A stretch of 64,000 nucleotides of DNA from Thermoanaerobacter kivui (GCF_000763575.1 NZ_CP009170.1:397501-461500); one strand, 5' to 3'. Shown: positions 16,116-25,079, counted from the stretch's first letter. Made by a program: numbers and translations. The notes: generated from the letters alone by a model not told the origin.

Positions 16116-16705
16116 TAATTTTCACCGCCTTTTATTACATATGACCAGAAGCCCAAGAGACAAATGAGGGATGAGTATATCAAGGATAGAAGTAAATTTC
16201 CCTGCCGAGTAAAACTTATCAGGCTGTAAGGATTGAAGGCAAAGCTATTAATATCTGTTGTGCCCATATATCCGAAAAGTGCATCTAAGAAAACTATAAA
16301 AGCGCTCCAACCTAATCCATCCATCTCAAAGCCTGAAAAAGTCATTTGAAGTCCAAATATTGCAAGTAAAAGTATTAAACTTCTCAAAATAGGCTCAAAT
16401 TTATTTATAAAAGGGCCTTCTAAAAATATTCCTTCAATAGCAGAGGTCACAATCACAACGAGGCTTAAAAAAATGAGATTGTAAAGGAACAATTCTTTTT
16501 TAGAAAAAGGTAGGAAGTATAAAAGTTCTGCATTTTGATGCCTTATATCATACACTATAAAAGTGGCAGATAAAAACAAAAGTGCAATTGTTTTGATTAA
16601 TATTACTGGTATGAATAGTAGAAAAGTAAGAAAAAGTATTCTTACAGTTTTCTCCTTTAATTCTTTCTGTATATAAATATCCATTTTATTTATCACTTCA
16701 TTCAT
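16115..16705 (-). CDS. ABC transporter permease of YtrA-type operon
   Basis: I place the start at 16705 (MNEVINKMDIYIQKELKEK), with GAGGAGGT 8-15 bases upstream, overlapping the regulator gene by 8 bp. The product of 196 residues has about six hydrophobic segments with little charged loop, as in ABC-2 type permeases (VRILFLTFLLFIPVILI; LIFLSLVVIVTSAIEG; SLILLLAIFGLQM). It ends one base inside the ATPase gene, so the pair is translationally coupled. The transported compound is unknown. Confidence 0.7.
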   Translation of the reverse strand: MNEVINKMDIYIQKELKEKTVRILFLTFLLFIPVILIKTIALLFLSATFIVYDIRHQNAELLYFLPFSKKELFLYNLIFLSLVVIVTSAIEGIFLEGPFINKFEPILRSLILLLAIFGLQMTFSGFEMDGLGWSAFIVFLDALFGYMGTTDINSFAFNPYSLISFTRQGNLLLSLIYSSLICLLGFWSYVIKGGEN

Positions 16706-17054
16706 TTTTCCAGACCTCCTCAAAAATTAACATAGAAGTATAATAGTCTATACGACTGTTTTTCAATTTTGTGACACATTCTCTTATAATTTTTATTATA
16801 CCTTCTTCTACATCAATGTCTTTCTTTATAAAATATCCTATGCCTTGCTCTGACTCTATATATCCTTCGTTTTTTAATTTTTCTAAAGCTTTTATAACTG
16901 TATTTATATTTACGTCAAATATCACCTGTAAATCTCTGATAGATGGAAGTTGACTGCCTTTTTGAAGGTTACCTAATAAAATTTCTGATTTTATCATGTT
17001 TACTATTTGTAAATATGCAGGCACTCCACTGTGTTTATCTACTTTTCTTAGCAT
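16698..17054 (-). CDS. GntR-family regulator, YtrA subfamily
   Basis: This 118-residue protein has the GntR winged helix at 10-75: YLQIVNMIKSEILLGNLQKGSQLPS, here abbreviated to its landmarks YLQIV, GSQLPSIRDL and NINTVIKALEKL, with the wing GYIESEQGIGYFI. The short tail of about 45 residues without a ligand domain is characteristic of YtrA-type regulators, which repress their own ABC operon. The 40-bp palindrome at 18207-18246 upstream of the operon's first gene is the natural operator. Confidence 0.85.
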   Translation of the reverse strand: MLRKVDKHSGVPAYLQIVNMIKSEILLGNLQKGSQLPSIRDLQVIFDVNINTVIKALEKLKNEGYIESEQGIGYFIKKDIDVEEGIIKIIRECVTKLKNSRIDYYTSMLIFEEVWKNE

Positions 17055-17063
17055 TTTGCACCA

Positions 17064-18191
17064 TCACTCTCTGATTAATTTTATAATGCCTGAATTTTTT
17101 ATGTCGATAGGAGCTTTGCTTTTGTTTATAATTTTTAAAGAACCGCCTGTTGCATCTATATAAAATTCACCAGTTTCATCAGGAGTATTTAAAATTTCAA
17201 GTGTTCCATTTAAAGAAGTGGCATTTATATTAAAATTATTAAATTTTGATTTTATATTAATATTTACACCAGTGGCGTCTAATATGATTTTATCAAAATC
17301 TAATTCTCCTTTTATGTTACTCCCTGTAGTATTGAGATTTAAGTTTTTACCTTTTAATTTGCCATTCAAGTCAAAACCAACGGTGTTTATATAAATGTTA
17401 TTTTCTGATACGATATCAGCATTTATTGTAGTTCCAACAGAGTTTATATGAATGTCTTTAATGTTTCCACTACCAATTATCTTGACTGATGTACAATCAA
17501 TATCAAGGTTTTTTGCAAGTGATGTACCTAATTTTATAACATAAGTAGAATTTTTTATAGGAGAAAATTCTTCTAAATGTAAAACTTTATTATCTCCGGT
17601 TTCTATTAATCGAGAAGGATAAGACAAAGTATCGCCTTCAACAAGTTCCAACTCAATTTCTGAGGAGACTTTAATAGATATGCTATCTATGTCTTTTACT
17701 GAAATTGATTTATCCGGCAGAAAATTTTCATGAGGGCGTAAGTCATAATTAGAACTATTCGGGATAGTTATTGGGGGAATATTAATATGAATACCTGGAA
17801 TATCAATTTTTGTGCCATTGTCTTTTATAGTTTTTGTCTTAACATTAGTAAAAAATAAACCCATTCCTAAAATTGGTACGGTAATTACCATTATAAATAA
17901 TACGAGTAAAACAATTGAAAGTGAAGAAGATAGCCCTTTTCTTATAGGGAAGATACTTATTAAAAGTACAAAAGATAAAATAAAAAGCGATACTTTTAAA
18001 GAAATCCATGGAGAAATCCAAGCTAATAAGATGCTAACTCCTGATGCAGTTACTCTTATAGTGGCACTTTCTTTAAAAGTTTTTACAATGGGCAAATTTG
18101 AAGTTTTGCTTGAGAATAGGAAAATAAAACCGGTTACTAAAGCTACAAAAGCCACTAAAAATACAATAGTTTCAATTAAATTTTGATTCAT
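17064..18191 (-). CDS. membrane protein with DUF4097-like beta-helix domain
   Basis: This 375-residue protein is the first gene of the YtrA-type operon (GGGAGG before ATG 18191). Residues 5-115 hold about four membrane helices. After them comes a long repetitive domain of short alternating strands rich in Asn, Ile, Asp and Ser (ININTVGFDLNGKLKG, LNLNTTGSNIKGELDF, INATSLNGTLEI), typical of the DUF4097/adhesin-like right-handed beta-helix. Such proteins sit at the envelope and often belong to stress operons. It is followed by the regulator 9 bp downstream, then permease and ATPase. Confidence 0.65.
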   Translation of the reverse strand: MNQNLIETIVFLVAFVALVTGFIFLFSSKTSNLPIVKTFKESATIRVTASGVSILLAWISPWISLKVSLFILSFVLLISIFPIRKGLSSSLSIVLLVLFIMVITVPILGMGLFFTNVKTKTIKDNGTKIDIPGIHINIPPITIPNSSNYDLRPHENFLPDKSISVKDIDSISIKVSSEIELELVEGDTLSYPSRLIETGDNKVLHLEEFSPIKNSTYVIKLGTSLAKNLDIDCTSVKIIGSGNIKDIHINSVGTTINADIVSENNIYINTVGFDLNGKLKGKNLNLNTTGSNIKGELDFDKIILDATGVNINIKSKFNNFNINATSLNGTLEILNTPDETGEFYIDATGGSLKIINKSKAPIDIKNSGIIKLIRE

Positions 18192-18206
18192 AAGACGACC
18201 TCCCGA

Positions 18207-18256
18207 AGTTTTATACTGTTATATAATTATATAACACTATAAAACTTTTTTGTCAA
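18207..18256 (-). promoter_or_regulatory. promoter overlapped by 40-bp palindromic operator
   Basis: Bases 18207-18246 form an almost perfect palindrome: AGTTTTATACTGTTATATAA and its mirror half differ at one position. On the minus strand TTGACA (complement of 18251-18256) sits 17 bp from TATATA or 19 bp from TATAAT within the palindrome, so a bound repressor would cover the -10 and spacer. The YtrA-type regulator at 16698 is the obvious ligand. Confidence 0.8.
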
Positions 18257-18402
18257 TGAGTTTTAAAAAATTATTAAAACAATTTTTAAGCTAGAAAAAA
18301 TAAGAAGGAATTTAAAGATCTATGTAGAAATAATAAACTTGTAGAGGTTAATCATTAAAATTTGAAGGTGGTTTAATAAAACTATACGGGAAGGGGTAGA
18401 AA

Positions 18403-19443
18403 ATGGATTATAAGGATTTATTAAAAAAGCTTAGTGAAAGCTACGGGGTTTCTGGGCATGAGAGAGGAATTTATGACCTCTTAAAAAAAGAATTTGAGCC
18501 AATTTCAGATGAAGTTAAAGAAGACAATTTTGGCAATCTTATTTTTAAAAAGAAGGGCACAAAAGGCAAGTACAAGGTGATGTTAGCAGCTCATTTAGAT
18601 GAAATAGGCCTTATGGTGAAAGATATTGATGAGAAAGGATTTATAAAATTTACAACAGTAGGAGGGGTTGATCAGAGGACTCTTCCTTCCCAAGAAGTTA
18701 TAGTTCACGGTAAAAAGGATTTGTTGGGAGTTATAGGAAGTAAGCCACCACATCTTTTGTCTTCTGAGGACATGGAAAAAGCTATAAAAATAGATGATAT
18801 GTATGTGGATGTTGGACTTCAAAAGGAGGAGGTAGAAAAACTTGTAAGTATTGGAGATATAATAACCGTAAAAAGGGAGTTTAAAGAGCTTTTGAATGAG
18901 AATGTTTCGGGAAAAGCTTTGGACGATAGAGCAGGGGTTGTGGTGATGGCAGTATGCCTTGAGGAGCTCAAGAAGGTGTACCATTATCACGACGTATATG
19001 CTGTAGCCACTCTTCAGGAAGAGGTGGGAGTAAGAGGAGCTACGACTTCTTCTTACAATATTGAACCTGATATAGCTATAGCGATTGATGTGACTCATGC
19101 GAAAGCGAGGGGAGTTAGCCGAGACATAGAGGTAGGGAAAGGGCCTGCGATTGGGAAGGGGCCTAATATTCATCCTGCTGTATATAAAGGGCTTGTAGAT
19201 ATAGCTAAAAAATACAATATAAATTATCAGATAGAGCCGCTTCCTGGGCATTCAGGCACTGATGCATGGGCAATCCAGGTGTCAAAAAAAGGAGTTCCTA
19301 CAGGGCTTGTGTCAATACCTTTGAAGTACATGCATACTTCTGTGGAAACTGCTAATATGAAAGACATAATAGAAAGCGGCAGACTGCTGGCACACTATAT
19401 TGCCAATCTGCCTGAGGAATTGGAGGGACATTTATGTTATTAA
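18403..19443 (+). CDS. M42 family metallo-aminopeptidase, paralogue 1
   Basis: This 346-residue enzyme belongs to the cytoplasmic M42 (TET/FrvX/YsdC) aminopeptidases that trim short peptides with two metal ions. Visible ligands are the AAHLDEIG motif (His64, Asp66), LDDRAG (about 174), the catalytic QEEVGVRG pair (about 205), AIDVTHA for the next Asp, and MHTSVE near the C-terminus for the last His. GGAAGGGG precedes the ATG. It overlaps the next paralogue by 10 bp. M42 proteins form 12-subunit tetrahedra; whether the three here mix is open. Confidence 0.85.
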   Translation: MDYKDLLKKLSESYGVSGHERGIYDLLKKEFEPISDEVKEDNFGNLIFKKKGTKGKYKVMLAAHLDEIGLMVKDIDEKGFIKFTTVGGVDQRTLPSQEVIVHGKKDLLGVIGSKPPHLLSSEDMEKAIKIDDMYVDVGLQKEEVEKLVSIGDIITVKREFKELLNENVSGKALDDRAGVVVMAVCLEELKKVYHYHDVYAVATLQEEVGVRGATTSSYNIEPDIAIAIDVTHAKARGVSRDIEVGKGPAIGKGPNIHPAVYKGLVDIAKKYNINYQIEPLPGHSGTDAWAIQVSKKGVPTGLVSIPLKYMHTSVETANMKDIIESGRLLAHYIANLPEELEGHLCY

Positions 19444-20453
19444 AGGAGTTAACTGAGCTTTTAGGTGCTTCTGGAGATGAAAAAGAGGTAAGAGAGAAAA
19501 TAAGAGAAATAGTAAAACCTTATGTGGATGAGCTTTATGTAGACAGAATTGGAAATTTAATAGCCTGCAAAAAAGGGAAAAAGGAAAAGCCAAAGGTGAT
19601 GCTGGCTGCTCACATGGATGAAGTTGCTTTAATGGTGAAGTCTGTAAATGAAGACGGGACATTGAGTTTTTCTCCTGTGGGCGGAGTTGACAACCGTATT
19701 CTGGTAGCCAAAGCAGTAAAGGTAGGGGAGAAGAAGATAAACGGGGTAATAGGTGCAAAACCTATACATCTTCAGAAAAAAGGAGAGCAGGAAAAACCTC
19801 TTGACTTTGATGAACTCTATATAGACATTGGAGCAGCATCTAAAGAAGAAGCTTTAAAGCACGTTTCACCCAGTGACTATGTCTACTTTGAATCAAATTT
19901 TGAACTTTTGGGGGATGGATACGTTAAGGCAAAGGCTTTAGACGATAGGATAGGTTGTAACGTGCTGATAGAAATTCTGAAGAATACATATGAGTATCCT
20001 GTTTGTGCAGCTTTTACAGTTCAAGAAGAAGTTGGTTTAAGAGGCGCAGGTGTAGCAGCTTACAATGTAGATCCTGATTTTGCAATAGTGGTAGAAGGCA
20101 CTGTCGCTGCAGATGTTGTGGATTCAGAACCTCATTTGGTTTCTACAGAACTAGGAAAAGGACCAGCGATTTCACTTATGGATAGAACTACTTTGTATGA
20201 TAGAAAGATTATCGATAAAATCGTCAAGATAGCAGAAAAGAATAAGATACCCTATCAGTTTAGAAGAATAGCTAGCGGTGGTAATGACGCAGGGAAAATT
20301 CACCTTACAAAGGGAGGAATAAAGACGGTAGCTATATCTGTACCTTGCAGGTATATTCATTCCTTCAATTCTGTAGCTAAGCTGAGTGACTTTGAAAATA
20401 CAGTTAAGCTTGTGGACTTAGTGATTAAAAATATTGAGGAGGTATTGAAATGA
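19434..20453 (+). CDS. M42 family metallo-aminopeptidase, paralogue 2
   Basis: The 339-residue product keeps AAHMDEVAL, LDDRIG, QEEVGLRG and a C-terminal IHSF histidine. At the fourth metal-binding block it reads AIVVEGTVAAD, with Glu where paralogues 1 and 3 have Asp (DVT); both forms are known in the family and may alter metal or substrate preference. A second difference is the NDAGKIH segment in place of TDA(W/G). It overlaps its neighbours on both sides (10 and 4 bp), so all three are one coupled operon. Confidence 0.85.
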   Translation: MLLKELTELLGASGDEKEVREKIREIVKPYVDELYVDRIGNLIACKKGKKEKPKVMLAAHMDEVALMVKSVNEDGTLSFSPVGGVDNRILVAKAVKVGEKKINGVIGAKPIHLQKKGEQEKPLDFDELYIDIGAASKEEALKHVSPSDYVYFESNFELLGDGYVKAKALDDRIGCNVLIEILKNTYEYPVCAAFTVQEEVGLRGAGVAAYNVDPDFAIVVEGTVAADVVDSEPHLVSTELGKGPAISLMDRTTLYDRKIIDKIVKIAEKNKIPYQFRRIASGGNDAGKIHLTKGGIKTVAISVPCRYIHSFNSVAKLSDFENTVKLVDLVIKNIEEVLK

Positions 20454-21433
20454 GTGTGAATGTGGAACTTATAAAAAAGCTAACACAGGCTTTTGGACCT
20501 TCGGGAAGTGAGGAGAAGGTTTTTGAGATTATAAGAGAGGAAGTCAAAGGTTTTTGCGATGAAATTACTCATGATGCGATGGGAAACATGATATGTGTGA
20601 AAAAGGGAAAAGGGAAAAAGATAATGGTGGCTGCTCATGCTGATGAAATAGGCATTATGGTTACGCATATTGAAGAGGAAGGCTTCTTGAGGTTCACAAC
20701 GATAGGTGGCGTTTATGTAGAGCACCTTGTAGGAAGAAGAGTTAAGTTTAAAAATGGTACAGTAGGAGTGATTGGAGTAGAACATTTGGAGGATAAAAAG
20801 GATTTTAAACTGGAGAAGCTTTACATAGACATAGGTGCAAAAGATAAAAAAGAAGCAGAAGAGCTTGTCAAAATAGGGGAGAGTGGAAGCTTCGTAGGAG
20901 AGTTTGTAGAAGCTGGAGATAGGTTAGTCTCCAAAGCTTTTGATGACAGGATAGGTTGTTATGTAGCGATTGAGGCGCTAAAAAACGTGAAGACAGAAAA
21001 TGAGCTGTATTTTGTTTTCACAGTGCAAGAAGAGGTAGGCTTAAGAGGTGCTACTACAGCCGCTTACAGTATTAATCCTGATTTTGCTATTGCTGTGGAT
21101 GTGACTGCAACGGGAGATATTCCTAAAGCGAAGAAAATGGCGATGGCTCTCGGTAAAGGTGCAGCAATAAAGGTGATGGACAGATCGATAATTGTAAGCC
21201 CTTTTGTGAGAGATATGATGATTGAAGTGGCGAAAGAGAATAATATTCCGTATCAATTAGAAATACTGGAATTTGGTGGTACTGATGCGGGAGCAATTCA
21301 CCTTTCAAGAGGGGGAGTACCCTCTGGAGTGATTTCTATTCCCACAAGGTATGTTCACAGCGTTTCAGAGATGGTGGATAAGAAGGACGTAGAGGCAAGT
21401 ATTAACCTCCTGATAAAAATACTGGAAAAATAA
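20450..21433 (+). CDS. M42 family metallo-aminopeptidase, paralogue 3
   Basis: This 327-residue member has AAHADEIGI, FDDRIGC, QEEVGLRG, AVDVTATGD and YVHSVSE, so all metal ligands and the catalytic Glu are present. It is the shortest of the three. It starts four bases inside paralogue 2 (ATGAGTGTG overlapping the TGA) and ends before the terminator at 21437. In Thermotogae and Clostridia, sets of M42 genes with different specificities (acidic, basic, neutral N-termini) are known, which fits three divergent copies here. Confidence 0.85.
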   Translation: MSVNVELIKKLTQAFGPSGSEEKVFEIIREEVKGFCDEITHDAMGNMICVKKGKGKKIMVAAHADEIGIMVTHIEEEGFLRFTTIGGVYVEHLVGRRVKFKNGTVGVIGVEHLEDKKDFKLEKLYIDIGAKDKKEAEELVKIGESGSFVGEFVEAGDRLVSKAFDDRIGCYVAIEALKNVKTENELYFVFTVQEEVGLRGATTAAYSINPDFAIAVDVTATGDIPKAKKMAMALGKGAAIKVMDRSIIVSPFVRDMMIEVAKENNIPYQLEILEFGGTDAGAIHLSRGGVPSGVISIPTRYVHSVSEMVDKKDVEASINLLIKILEK

Positions 21434-21436
21434 AGC

Positions 21437-21467
21437 AAAAGACCCTGCTTTTTAAGCTGGGTCTTTT
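21437..21467 (+). terminator. rho-independent terminator
   Basis: AAAAGACCC (21437-21445) pairs with GGGTCTTTT (21459-21467), with an inner GCTT/AAGC stem, then TTAT. It ends the M42 operon and may also serve the small minus-strand gene. Confidence 0.75.
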
Positions 21468-21478
21468 TATTTATAGGC

Positions 21479-21607
21479 TTATGCACTTTCACTAGAGGTG
21501 TTATTTTTTGAATTTACAAGCCAGTTGACTATAAAAAATATAGCTGCTACGAGAAGTACAAGCCCTGCTATTGCCCAGAGGAAATTTTTAAGGTTGAATT
21601 TAAACAT
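21479..21607 (-). CDS. small single-span membrane protein, 42 residues
   Basis: ATG at 21607 on the minus strand is preceded by an ideal GAGGAGGGAG. The peptide has a basic start (MFKFNLKNF), one transmembrane helix (LWAIAGLVLLVAAIFFIVNWLV) of which I name only the core AGLVLLVAAIFFIV, and a Ser/Asn-rich tail ending SSESA. The binding site, clear start and well formed helix make it a real gene. Function unknown; such peptides often regulate membrane partners. Confidence 0.65.
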   Translation of the reverse strand: MFKFNLKNFLWAIAGLVLLVAAIFFIVNWLVNSKNNTSSESA

Positions 21608-21819
21608 TTTTTCTCCCTCCTCGGGAAAAGGTTAAAATTTGTTCTTTATTTTCATTGTACAAGATATTATGGGAAATATCAACACTTTTTGACAGAATGG
21701 AGTGATAGAGGTGGTGTTTGAATTTAGCTTTAACGTGGATTTAACATAAACTTAATATTCATATAACATAGAAGTTTTATAATTAAATCGACAAGTAGAT
21801 AACCCTTTTGTTAGAGATT

Positions 21820-21890
21820 GGAGAGAAACCTTTAAATGGACTAATAGATGAAGGCTATTGGTTTTTTAAAGGTTTCTCTCCTTTTTTGTG
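21820..21890 (+). promoter_or_regulatory. leader terminator, probable GlpP antitermination site
   Basis: GGAGAGAAACCTTTAAA (21820-21836) pairs perfectly with 21865-21881, followed by TTTTTTG. The loop holds a second stem, ACTAATAG (21838-21845) with CTATTGGT (21855-21862). The same inner stem and right arm recur just ahead of glpP at 24439-24488. A strong terminator upstream of the genes and a GlpP antiterminator in the same locus suggest glycerol-3-phosphate-dependent readthrough; that is inference. Confidence 0.6.
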
Positions 21891-21978
21891 AGGGGAAAGT
21901 GATATTAATGCTTAGATTGATTTTAGATGACTAGAAATTTTAAAACAAGCATAAAACTTTAATTTTGGAGGATGAAAA

Positions 21979-22773
21979 ATGATTGATAGCAATAAGATTT
22001 TTGTAAGCACATTAGTGTTAAATAAGATTGGGGAGATGGAAACGTTGGTATCAAACGGGGTAGGCATAGAGATATTTGCGGAAGGACCTGAATGGGATGA
22101 TTTAGACAAGGGTTTTAAAGTTGTAAAAGACATTTTTAAAAATTACCCTTGTAGTTTCGATTTAAATTTGGCTTCTAGTTATCCTGTAATACGTAAATTA
22201 ACCACTGATATTTATAAAAATGTCATAGAAAAAAGTTCAGAAATAGGATGTCATTATATAGTTTTTCACACTCATAATTACAGTGCCCATATATTTAACA
22301 AAAAAGAGGTACAAAAACGAGTAAAAGACACCTTATATGAATTATCTAATTTAGCTAATCGTGTAGGTGTAAAGATGTTAATTGAAAATGTAGGATTTGG
22401 CCCTTCGCAGCTTTTTGATGAAAAAGAATTTGTAGAAGTGATTTACGAAATAGACAATATAGGAGCTCTTTTAGACGTAGGACATGCCTATATAAATCGA
22501 TGGAATATTCCTGGGGTGATATCTCGATTAGGATACAAATTAGAAGCTTTGCATATTCACGATAATAAGGGACAGAGTGATGAACATAGAGCCATTGGAA
22601 AAGGGGCAATTGAATTTTTTGAGATATGGAAATCTTTGAATAACACTTCTTCGAATCCAGTGTTAGTATTAGAATATTATAATGTTTCTTTAGAGCGAAC
22701 TTTAAAAGATGTAGAGTTTTTGAGGAAAATTGCGAGGGAGGTTATAAATACAAATGAAAAAGAATTTGTTTAA
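21979..22773 (+). CDS. sugar phosphate isomerase/epimerase-like TIM barrel protein
   Basis: This 264-residue protein matches the xylose-isomerase-like TIM barrel (AP endonuclease 2) superfamily: CHYIVFHTHNY (about 95), MLIENVGFG (about 137), GALLDVGHAY (about 165), ALHIHDNKG (about 195, the metal-binding His and Asp) and LVLEYYN (about 230) are the ends of successive strands. The metal ligands Glu, Asp, His and His are all in place. GGAGGATG precedes the ATG. It opens the glycerol-3-phosphate-type uptake locus behind the attenuator and overlaps the next gene by 20 bp, so its substrate is probably derived from the imported compound. Confidence 0.7.
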   Translation: MIDSNKIFVSTLVLNKIGEMETLVSNGVGIEIFAEGPEWDDLDKGFKVVKDIFKNYPCSFDLNLASSYPVIRKLTTDIYKNVIEKSSEIGCHYIVFHTHNYSAHIFNKKEVQKRVKDTLYELSNLANRVGVKMLIENVGFGPSQLFDEKEFVEVIYEIDNIGALLDVGHAYINRWNIPGVISRLGYKLEALHIHDNKGQSDEHRAIGKGAIEFFEIWKSLNNTSSNPVLVLEYYNVSLERTLKDVEFLRKIAREVINTNEKEFV

Positions 22774-24077
22774 ATTTTCAATTCTGTTTTTATTAACAGC
22801 TGCTTTATTAGTAAGCATTATTACAAGTTGTGGTGTAAGTAAAAATCAAGAGCATTCTACAAAGCCTGTTCAATATGCTCAGAGTGAAGTTCCTGTTACA
22901 ATAGAATATTGGCATGTCAATACAGAAAACTTTGGAGGTCCTACTGTAAGGGAATTAGTAGAAGAATTTAATAAAACTCATTCAAAGATTAAAGTAACTG
23001 ATAAGTTTAATCCCAATTCTTATACAGGATTAATGCAAAATCTTTAGGCAGCTTTAGCTGCAGACAATCCTCCAGCAGTAGCTCAGGTAGGATATAATTA
23101 TTTAAATTACGTATCCAATAACTTTCCTTATTTTCCATTAAATGATGTAAAAAATTTTGACCCTGAATATCAAAACTTCCTAGATGGTTTTAGTGATGAA
23201 ATTTTAGACTTAGGGAAAATAGGAGATAAAATAGTCCTTATTCGGTTAGTGTACCTGTCCTGTACTATAATTCTGACATGTTTAAAGAAGTAGGGCTAGA
23301 TCCATCCAATCCTCCTAAAACATGGAACGAAGTAAAAGAATATGCAAGTCTTATTAAGCAAAAAACGGGTAATTACGGCATTTTTGTAGAAGACGTGGCT
23401 AATTGGGCTATTGACGCGATGGTTCTTTCAAATGGAGGCCAAATATATAAAAAAGGGGGAATGTTAGCATAGCTGCGTTTGATACTCCAGAAGCAATAGA
23501 AGTATATCAATTTCTTCAGGATATGGCTAAGGATGGATTATTATTGCATGCCACTCAAAAAGAAGGACAACAGGCTTTTTTGAGTGGAAAATTAGCGATG
23601 ATTGTGCAAACTATAGGCTTACAAAAATATTTTCGTGATAGTGCTAATTTTGAAATAAAAACAGCTCCCTTTCCTGAGTTTAAAGGTAAACCCCGAAAAG
23701 TTCCAGCAGGTGGAAATACACTTTCTATCTTTGCAACACGCCCCGAAGAACGAAAAGCAGCATGGGAATTTATAAAATTTTTAAACGCGCCTGAAGCTTT
23801 AATGAAATGGGTAAAGGGGACAGGATATTTACCGCATAGAAAAGAAATGTTAGAAGATAAAAATTTTCTTGATTCTTTTATAAAGGAGAATCCTTTGGTG
23901 AAGGCTGCAATTGAAGTGTTACCAGACGTGGTACCTTGGCCTAGTTTTACGGGGGGAAATAGTTTAGAGGTAGAGAAGGTAAGAATTGATACTACCAATG
24001 CGATATTGTCTGGGAAAGTTAGTGCAGAAAAGGGTTTAAAAGAAGCTGTTTCTAAAATAAACAATCTAGCAAAATAA
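22754..24077 (+). pseudogene. UgpB-like solute-binding lipoprotein, nonsense plus two frameshifts
   Basis: The start (ATG 22754, signal peptide, lipobox SIITSC) and the end (NAILSGKVSAEKGLKEAVSKI) are those of an extracellular binding protein for glycerol-3-phosphate or sugars. Three lesions break it: TAG at 23045-23047, exactly where CAG (Gln) is expected in MQNLQAALAADNP; a one-base loss near 23240, after GKIGDKIV; and a one-base gain near 23455-23462, after GGQIYKKG. Between lesions the frames align smoothly with the intact paralogue at 26145 (VLYYNSDMFKEVGLDPSNPPKTW versus its ILYYNKTAFKEAGLDP). The protein cannot be made in full. Confidence 0.8.
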
Positions 24078-24175
24078 AAAACTACTAAATGTCTCATAAG
24101 GGGGGGAAAGAAAGTGTTGAAGTGATTAATTTAAATTTTAATCTTTTAAAACTTAAAGGAGGAGGGAAAGAAAAA

Positions 24176-24472
24176 ATGAGGAATATTAAAAGAACAGTTG
24201 TTGTAGGAATGTTGATGATAGTACTGCTTGCGACAACGGTAACGGGTTGTGGGAGTAATGGCAATATAAATCCTACGAGTAAGCCTACGGAGACTACCCA
24301 GACAGAAAATGCTAGTAGTACACCTTCTGAAAAAGTAAAAATCGAGTACTGGCACGTATTTTCAGAAAACATGGGGGCCCCTTCTGTTCAGGAACTAGTT
24401 GAAAAATTTAATCAGCAGCATAAGGATATCGAAAATGGACTAATAGATATTCTAATTCTATTGGTCTTTTAA
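24176..24472 (+). pseudogene. truncated solute-binding lipoprotein, N-terminus only
   Basis: ATG 24176 with AGGAGGGAAAG upstream begins a signal peptide and lipobox (TTVTGCGSNG), a Ser/Thr linker and the first strand of a binding protein (KIEYWHVFSENMGAPSVQELVEKFNQQH). After HKDIE the sequence changes abruptly to NGLIDILILLVF, which is the leader found ahead of glpP read as protein. A deletion therefore removed the remaining three quarters of the gene and fused it to the attenuator. It resembles the first 90 residues of the pseudogene at 22754. Confidence 0.8.
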
Positions 24473-24488
24473 GGGTTTCTCTTCTTTT
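24439..24488 (+). promoter_or_regulatory. truncated copy of the GlpP-type leader
   Basis: The inner stem ACTAATAG/CTATTGGT (24439-24446, 24458-24465) and right arm ending GGTTTCTCTTCTTTTTG match the leader at 21820, but the left arm of the main stem is missing at the deletion junction. The terminator can no longer form, so glpP expression should have lost this control. Confidence 0.6.
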
Positions 24489-24500
24489 TGTGAGGGGAAA

Positions 24501-25079
24501 ATGATGGAAAAAGAGGCATTTATAGAAAGGCTAAAGAAATACAAATTGGTTGCAGCTGTAAAGGAGGAAAAGCATCTTGAGAAGGCTTTAAAAAAGCCAT
24601 TGAGTGGAATTTTTCTGCTCACAGGTAATATCGGAGTAGTGAAGAGGTTTGTGGATTTTTACAGAGAAAATGACTTCATGGTATTTGTACACATTGAAAA
24701 AATAGGCGGTATAAGCTTTGACCAGGAGGGTTTGCAATTTATAGCTCATTATGTGAAGCCTGATGGAATAATTACTACAAAAGCCAATTTAATTAAAATT
24801 GCTAAAAAGCTAAATTTGATAACTATTCAGAGGTGCTTTTTAGTTGATTCTGATGCATTTAGAAATGCGTTAGAAATTACAAAAGAAGTACAGCCTGATT
24901 TTGTGGAATTGATGCCTGCAGTGATTCCCGAAATGATTGAAAAATTTAAGACAGAGACAAATTTACCCATAATTACAGGAGGACTTTTGCAAAACAAGGA
25001 ACAAATGATAAGGGCACTCGCAAGTGGTGCTATTGCGGTATCTACAGGGAATCCTGAATTATGGAATGTAAAACTTTGA
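24501..25079 (+). CDS. glpP: glycerol-3-phosphate responsive antiterminator
   Basis: This 192-residue TIM-barrel-like protein matches GlpP, which binds glycerol-3-phosphate and then glp leader RNA to prevent termination. Landmarks are LKKYKLVAAVKEEKHLEKAL, GIFLLTGNIG, FVHIEKIGG (about 75), VKPDGIITTKANLIKIAKK (about 95), QRCFLVDSDAF, DFVELMPAVIPE (about 145) and LPIITGGLL, all close to the family consensus. Length is normal. GAGGGGAAA precedes ATG 24501; ATG 24504 is also possible. Its own leader is damaged. It sits inside a decayed glycerol-3-phosphate-type ABC locus, so it may now act mainly on leaders elsewhere, plus the one at 21820. Confidence 0.85.
   Translation: MMEKEAFIERLKKYKLVAAVKEEKHLEKALKKPLSGIFLLTGNIGVVKRFVDFYRENDFMVFVHIEKIGGISFDQEGLQFIAHYVKPDGIITTKANLIKIAKKLNLITIQRCFLVDSDAFRNALEITKEVQPDFVELMPAVIPEMIEKFKTETNLPIITGGLLQNKEQMIRALASGAIAVSTGNPELWNVKL

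Noticed and set aside
18595-19251. 218-codon ORF opposite the first M42 gene
   Set aside because: It lies wholly antisense to a clear enzyme gene, has no ribosome site and its protein is rich in Arg, Tyr and Ser without any fold signal; a shadow frame.
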